This document shows positions 61,135-64,000 of a DNA stretch of 64,000 nucleotides, piece by piece (the stretch's first letter is position 1; every line of letters starts with the position of its first letter). The stretch spans positions 310,001 to 374,000 of the forward strand of contig NZ_VTOU01000003.1 of assembly GCF_008274695.1 (NCBI RefSeq), read 5' to 3'. Source of the stretch: Sphingomonas montanisoli. Lineage in GTDB: Bacteria; Pseudomonadota; Alphaproteobacteria; Sphingomonadales; Sphingomonadaceae. A program made the translations under genes and the position numbers. A model generated the notes under the pieces. The model was given only the letters and a program-made list of their open reading frames with translations, did not search any database and was not told the DNA's origin.

Positions 61135-61764
61135 ATGGCGAGCAAGGGCGGATCGGACGCGAAGAACGGTGCGGCGGAAAGGCTGCTGCACGCACTGGCG
61201 GCGGAATTCCCCACGCTTCACGATCGCGAGTCGCTTCTCGCAAGCCCCGAATTCCTCGCCCGCGTCGGCAAGGGCGACGGCAGCCCGCTGGAGGATGGTG
61301 AACAGCGTTCCGCCGCGAAGGCACTCGCCCGACTGATCGCAGACGGCGGTGTCGCCGAAGTACTTTGGCCGCGCGGCCATTCGACCAAGGTGCAGCTGCC
61401 CGAACAGGGGCTGATCGCAGTATCGGTCAATCTGGGCACGCTGCGCGAGGAGCGCCTCGCCTGGGAGGTCAGCCGCGATGGCCCCGAGCCGAGCCAGGAG
61501 CGGATCGTTCAGGAGATCATCGCCCGATCTCGCGGGTGGATCGCGGACAATCTGGAAGAGGGCAAGCTGCCGATCCTGCTGACCAACGCCAGCATCATCC
61601 ACGGATCGAACGCCTTCGATATCCTGATCAGCGCATCCTACCGCAATCCCTATGCCCTGCTGCGCTATACCCGCGAGGTGGTTCAGATCATCAACCACGT
61701 CGCGGGCACGCACACCATGCTGGTTGCCCAGAGCTACGGCTTTCCGGACTTTTCCGCCCCGTAG
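61135..61764 (+). CDS. Conserved hypothetical soluble protein
   Basis: A 209-residue cytoplasmic alpha/beta protein without recognised family. Clear parts are ERLLHALAAEFPTLHDRESLL, KVQLPEQGLIAVSVNLGTLREERLAWE, and VQIINHVAGTHTMLVAQSYGFPDFS at the end, with NASIIHGSNAFDILI between. It could be a phage-derived or host housekeeping gene; nothing in the neighbours helps. No clear Shine-Dalgarno site is seen; the start follows TACGGGGGCGAC. Confidence 0.65.
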   Translation: MASKGGSDAKNGAAERLLHALAAEFPTLHDRESLLASPEFLARVGKGDGSPLEDGEQRSAAKALARLIADGGVAEVLWPRGHSTKVQLPEQGLIAVSVNLGTLREERLAWEVSRDGPEPSQERIVQEIIARSRGWIADNLEEGKLPILLTNASIIHGSNAFDILISASYRNPYALLRYTREVVQIINHVAGTHTMLVAQSYGFPDFSAP

Positions 61765-61765
61765 A

Positions 61766-61882
61766 TCCTCCCCGGCACGGGGAGGTGGCGCCGAAGGCGA
61801 CGGAGGGGGCTGCCCACAAGCGCAGCGCCTGCCTCCCGCCCCCTCCACCGCTACGCGGTCCCCCTCCCCGTTCCGGGGAGGA
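61766..61882. repeat. Palindromic intergenic repeat element, copy A
   Basis: A GC-rich unit of about 117 bases whose ends (CCTCCCCGG-ACGGGGAGG type) are themselves palindromes. Its reverse complement matches the first 60 or so bases of copy B on the far side of the PLP-enzyme gene with only two differences. The two copies are in opposite orientation. Confidence 0.85.
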
Positions 61883-61884
61883 TT

Positions 61885-63210
61885 TTAAACCGCCTCCAGC
61901 GCCTGTTCGAAATCGGCGATCAGATCGTCGGCATCCTCGACACCCACCGAGATACGGACGAGATTGTCGCCGATATCGAGCGCCTTCTTTCGCTCGTCGG
62001 GCACCGACAGATGCGTCATCCCCGCTGGATGGCTCGCCAGCGTCTCGGTACCACCCAGCGACACAGCGAGCTTGGCGATTTTGAGCGCATCGAGGAATGC
62101 GAACGCCTCCTTTTCCCCGCCCTTGAGGTATAGCGAAAAGGTCGACCCCGCGCCCGTGCAGTGGCGCTGGTAGATGTCGGCCTGCCGCGATCCTTCCTTC
62201 AGGAAACCGAGATAGGCGATCCGCTCGACCTTCGGATGATCGCGCAGATAGGCGCAGACCTTCGCCGCATTCTCACCCGCGCGGCTCATGCGCAGTTCCA
62301 GCGTCTCGAGCGACCGCAACAGCATCCACGCGGTGTGCGGATCGGTGATCGTTCCGATCGTGTTGCGCATCGCGCGCACTTGATCGATCAGCGCCTTGGA
62401 TCCCACCGCGCCGCCCGCGACCAGATCCGAATGCCCACCGGCATATTTTGTGAGGCTGTAGAGGACCAGTTCGGCGCCGTGCAGCAACGGCTTCTGCCAC
62501 AGCGGCCCGAGGAAGGTGTTGTCGATCACGACCGGCGGCACCTTCTCCGCGCCACCGAAGGCCGCGTCGCGCGCGGCACGCACCGCCTGAACGTCGACCA
62601 GCGCGTTGGTCGGGTTGGCGGGGCTTTCGAGGTAGATCATCGCAACCCGCCCCTTGGCCTTGGCGCCGGCGATCACCGCGTCGATCTCCTCGCGGGTCGC
62701 GCCCGCCGGGAAATCGAGCCAATGCACCCCGAAGCGGCCGAGGATCTTGCCGATCAGCCCCTCGGTCGCGGCATAAAGCGGCGCCGAATGGACGATCACA
62801 TCGCCCGGCTCGACCATCGCCAGCATCACCGTCGCGATCGCCGACATGCCCGACGAGAAGGTCAACGCCGCCTCGGCATCCTCCCAGATCGCCAGCCGCT
62901 CCTCGAGGATCTCCTGATCCGGCCCGTTGAAGCGCGAATAGACGAGCCCCTCCGCGCCGCCCGGCCTTTTGCCGGTCACGCCCTCGAAGTGGCGCTTACC
63001 CGCCGCCGCATTCTCGAACACGAAGGTCGAGGTCAGGAAGATCGGCGGCTTGAGCGATCCTTCGGACAGCATCGGATCATAGCCGTGCCCCATCATCAGC
63101 GTCGCGGGCTTGAGCCTGCGCCCGCCCACCTCGCGCACCCCCGGCTTGGGGCGGCGGCGCTGGGTCGTGCCGGTCAGTTCGGCTTCGTTCGTCTTGTCGT
63201 CGTTCGACAT
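61885..63210 (-). CDS. Cystathionine gamma-synthase family PLP enzyme
   Basis: A 441-residue fold-type I PLP enzyme of the Cys/Met-metabolism family (cystathionine gamma-synthase, methionine gamma-lyase and relatives). YSRFNGPDQEILEERLA, SSGMSAIATVMLA, DNTFLGPLWQKPLLHGAELVLYSLTKYAGGHSDLVAGG (in pieces; the Lys in YSLTKYAGGH holds PLP) and GSTFSLYLKGGE are the family motifs. AGGAGGAG precedes the start. A 40-residue N-terminal extension is present. Synthase and lyase activities cannot be told apart. Bracketed by two inverted repeat elements. Confidence 0.9.
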   Translation of the reverse strand: MSNDDKTNEAELTGTTQRRRPKPGVREVGGRRLKPATLMMGHGYDPMLSEGSLKPPIFLTSTFVFENAAAGKRHFEGVTGKRPGGAEGLVYSRFNGPDQEILEERLAIWEDAEAALTFSSGMSAIATVMLAMVEPGDVIVHSAPLYAATEGLIGKILGRFGVHWLDFPAGATREEIDAVIAGAKAKGRVAMIYLESPANPTNALVDVQAVRAARDAAFGGAEKVPPVVIDNTFLGPLWQKPLLHGAELVLYSLTKYAGGHSDLVAGGAVGSKALIDQVRAMRNTIGTITDPHTAWMLLRSLETLELRMSRAGENAAKVCAYLRDHPKVERIAYLGFLKEGSRQADIYQRHCTGAGSTFSLYLKGGEKEAFAFLDALKIAKLAVSLGGTETLASHPAGMTHLSVPDERKKALDIGDNLVRISVGVEDADDLIADFEQALEAV

Positions 63211-63230
63211 CGCATCTCTCCTCCTGCGGT

Positions 63231-63352
63231 TCCTCCCCGGAACGGGGAGGGGGACCGCGAAGCGGTGGAGGGGGCGGGCGGCAGGCGCTGCACCCAGCCG
63301 GGCACCCCCTCCACCATGCTACGCATGGTCCCCCTCCCCGTTCCGGGGAGGA
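63231..63352. repeat. Palindromic intergenic repeat element, copy B
   Basis: A 122-base partner of copy A in inverted orientation, with the same palindromic ends (CCTCCCCGGAACGGGGAGG) and inner hairpins. It fills the gap between the start of the PLP-enzyme gene and the stop of the hydrolase gene and touches the latter, so it may also act as its transcription end. Confidence 0.85.
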
Positions 63353-64000
63353 TCAATCTTGCACCACGGGCAGCATCACCGAACTGGCGGTCGCGCCGCC
63401 GGTGAACACGCTCTGGGTCGCCTTCTGGTAGTCGCCGGTCTTCGCGAAGAAGATGTTCTTCACATAGGTCTGCGGGTTGCGATCGTAGAGCGGGAACCAG
63501 CTCGACTGGACCTGCACCATGATGCGGTGCCCGGGCAGGAAGGCGTGGTTCACCGTCGGCAGCTCGAACTTGTAATTCTCGACCTGGCCCGGCTTCAGCG
63601 CATGCGGCTTGTCGAACCCGTCGACATAGCGGCCGCGGAAGATTTCCATGCCCACGCCCAGCTGGAAGCCGGCGAGCTTGGGATCGGACGTATATTCCTC
63701 CGGATAGACGTCGATGAGTTTTACCACCCAATCGCTGTCGGTGCCCGTGGTCGCTGCATAGAGATCGACCTTCGGCCGCCCGCGAATGTGGACTGCCTTA
63801 GTCAGCGGCTCGGTGACGTAGGTCAGCACGTCGGGGCGGCTGTCGGCGAAACGCTGGTCGCTGACGAGCCACGGCTTCCACTGATCGGCATCGCCCCAGT
63901 GGACCGGGCGCGGCACGAACGGCACAGGCTTGGCCGGATCGGACAGATAGGTGTCGCGGTCGGCCTTCGCCGCCTTGTCCCAGCCGAGGCTCGAGCCCGC
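63353..64000 (-). CDS. CocE/NonD-type hydrolase, C-terminal part
   Basis: The last 215 or so codons of a larger gene; the frame is open to the window edge. HIRGRPKVDLYAATTGTDSDWVVKLIDVYPE (in pieces GRPKVDLYAATTGTDSDW and VKLIDVYPE) and AFLPGHRIMVQVQSSWFPLYDRNPQ are the jelly-roll domain that follows the alpha/beta-hydrolase domain in X-Pro dipeptidyl-peptidase S15/CocE proteins. The catalytic Ser and Asp lie outside the window, so activity cannot be judged. Peptidase, acylase and esterase roles are all possible. Confidence 0.85.
   Translation of the reverse strand, partial: AGSSLGWDKAAKADRDTYLSDPAKPVPFVPRPVHWGDADQWKPWLVSDQRFADSRPDVLTYVTEPLTKAVHIRGRPKVDLYAATTGTDSDWVVKLIDVYPEEYTSDPKLAGFQLGVGMEIFRGRYVDGFDKPHALKPGQVENYKFELPTVNHAFLPGHRIMVQVQSSWFPLYDRNPQTYVKNIFFAKTGDYQKATQSVFTGGATASSVMLPVVQD

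Overview
The window looks like chromosome of a high-GC alphaproteobacterium, most likely a sphingomonad (Sphingomonadales). The reasons are an UrcA-family protein, the otsB-GH15-otsA trehalose operon, a large TonB-dependent receptor beside SDR and NTF2-like genes, the lnt-metK-trmB block, a CIRCE element with a heat-shock promoter before groESL, and a GAAC-N7-GAAC LexA box of the alphaproteobacterial type. No sequence search could be run, so this placement is inference from gene content and motifs.

Positions 1-21.4 kb are surface polysaccharide and envelope genes. A leftward glycosyltransferase pair faces a rightward run: flippase, nitroreductase-like protein, polysaccharide pyruvyl transferase, acyltransferase and GT2. 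A mechanosensitive channel, a GT25 enzyme and a GH26-like secreted hydrolase follow. A leftward trehalose operon (otsB, GH15, otsA) has a possible EcfG stress promoter. Divergent from it, six genes joined by 1-4 base overlaps (GT2, FAD oxidoreductase, SDR, TIM-barrel isomerase, SMR-like flippase, GT2) look like one pathway for making and flipping a lipid-linked sugar. A polytopic membrane protein and a second acyltransferase close the block.

Positions 21.4-29.8 kb hold metabolic and small secreted genes: UrcA, a PQQ-dependent sugar dehydrogenase, two SDRs, a Gly/Tyr-rich secreted protein, a TonB-dependent receptor divergent from two NTF2-like proteins, and two small hypotheticals.

From about 30-31 kb to 54.1 kb lies an integrated phage-like element. 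It has a tyrosine integrase at the right end, an AlpA-type HTH protein, a primase-helicase, a 1,523-residue virion-type protein with an SNase-like domain, a tail spike, and several accessory units: a HipA-like kinase with DUF3037, a DUF1796 papain-like protein with an unknown partner, an operon behind a LexA box, and an RHH regulator whose start codon sits inside an inverted repeat. I recognise no terminase, portal, capsid, tail-tube or lysis gene, so it is either a deleted prophage or a satellite-like element.

Positions 54.2-64 kb return to core chromosome: trmB, a DJ-1/PfpI protein, metK with a terminator and a candidate operator, lnt, groES-groEL with CIRCE, a hypothetical protein, a PLP-dependent cystathionine gamma-synthase-family enzyme bracketed by two inverted copies of a palindromic repeat, and the C-terminal part of a CocE/NonD-type hydrolase running off the end.
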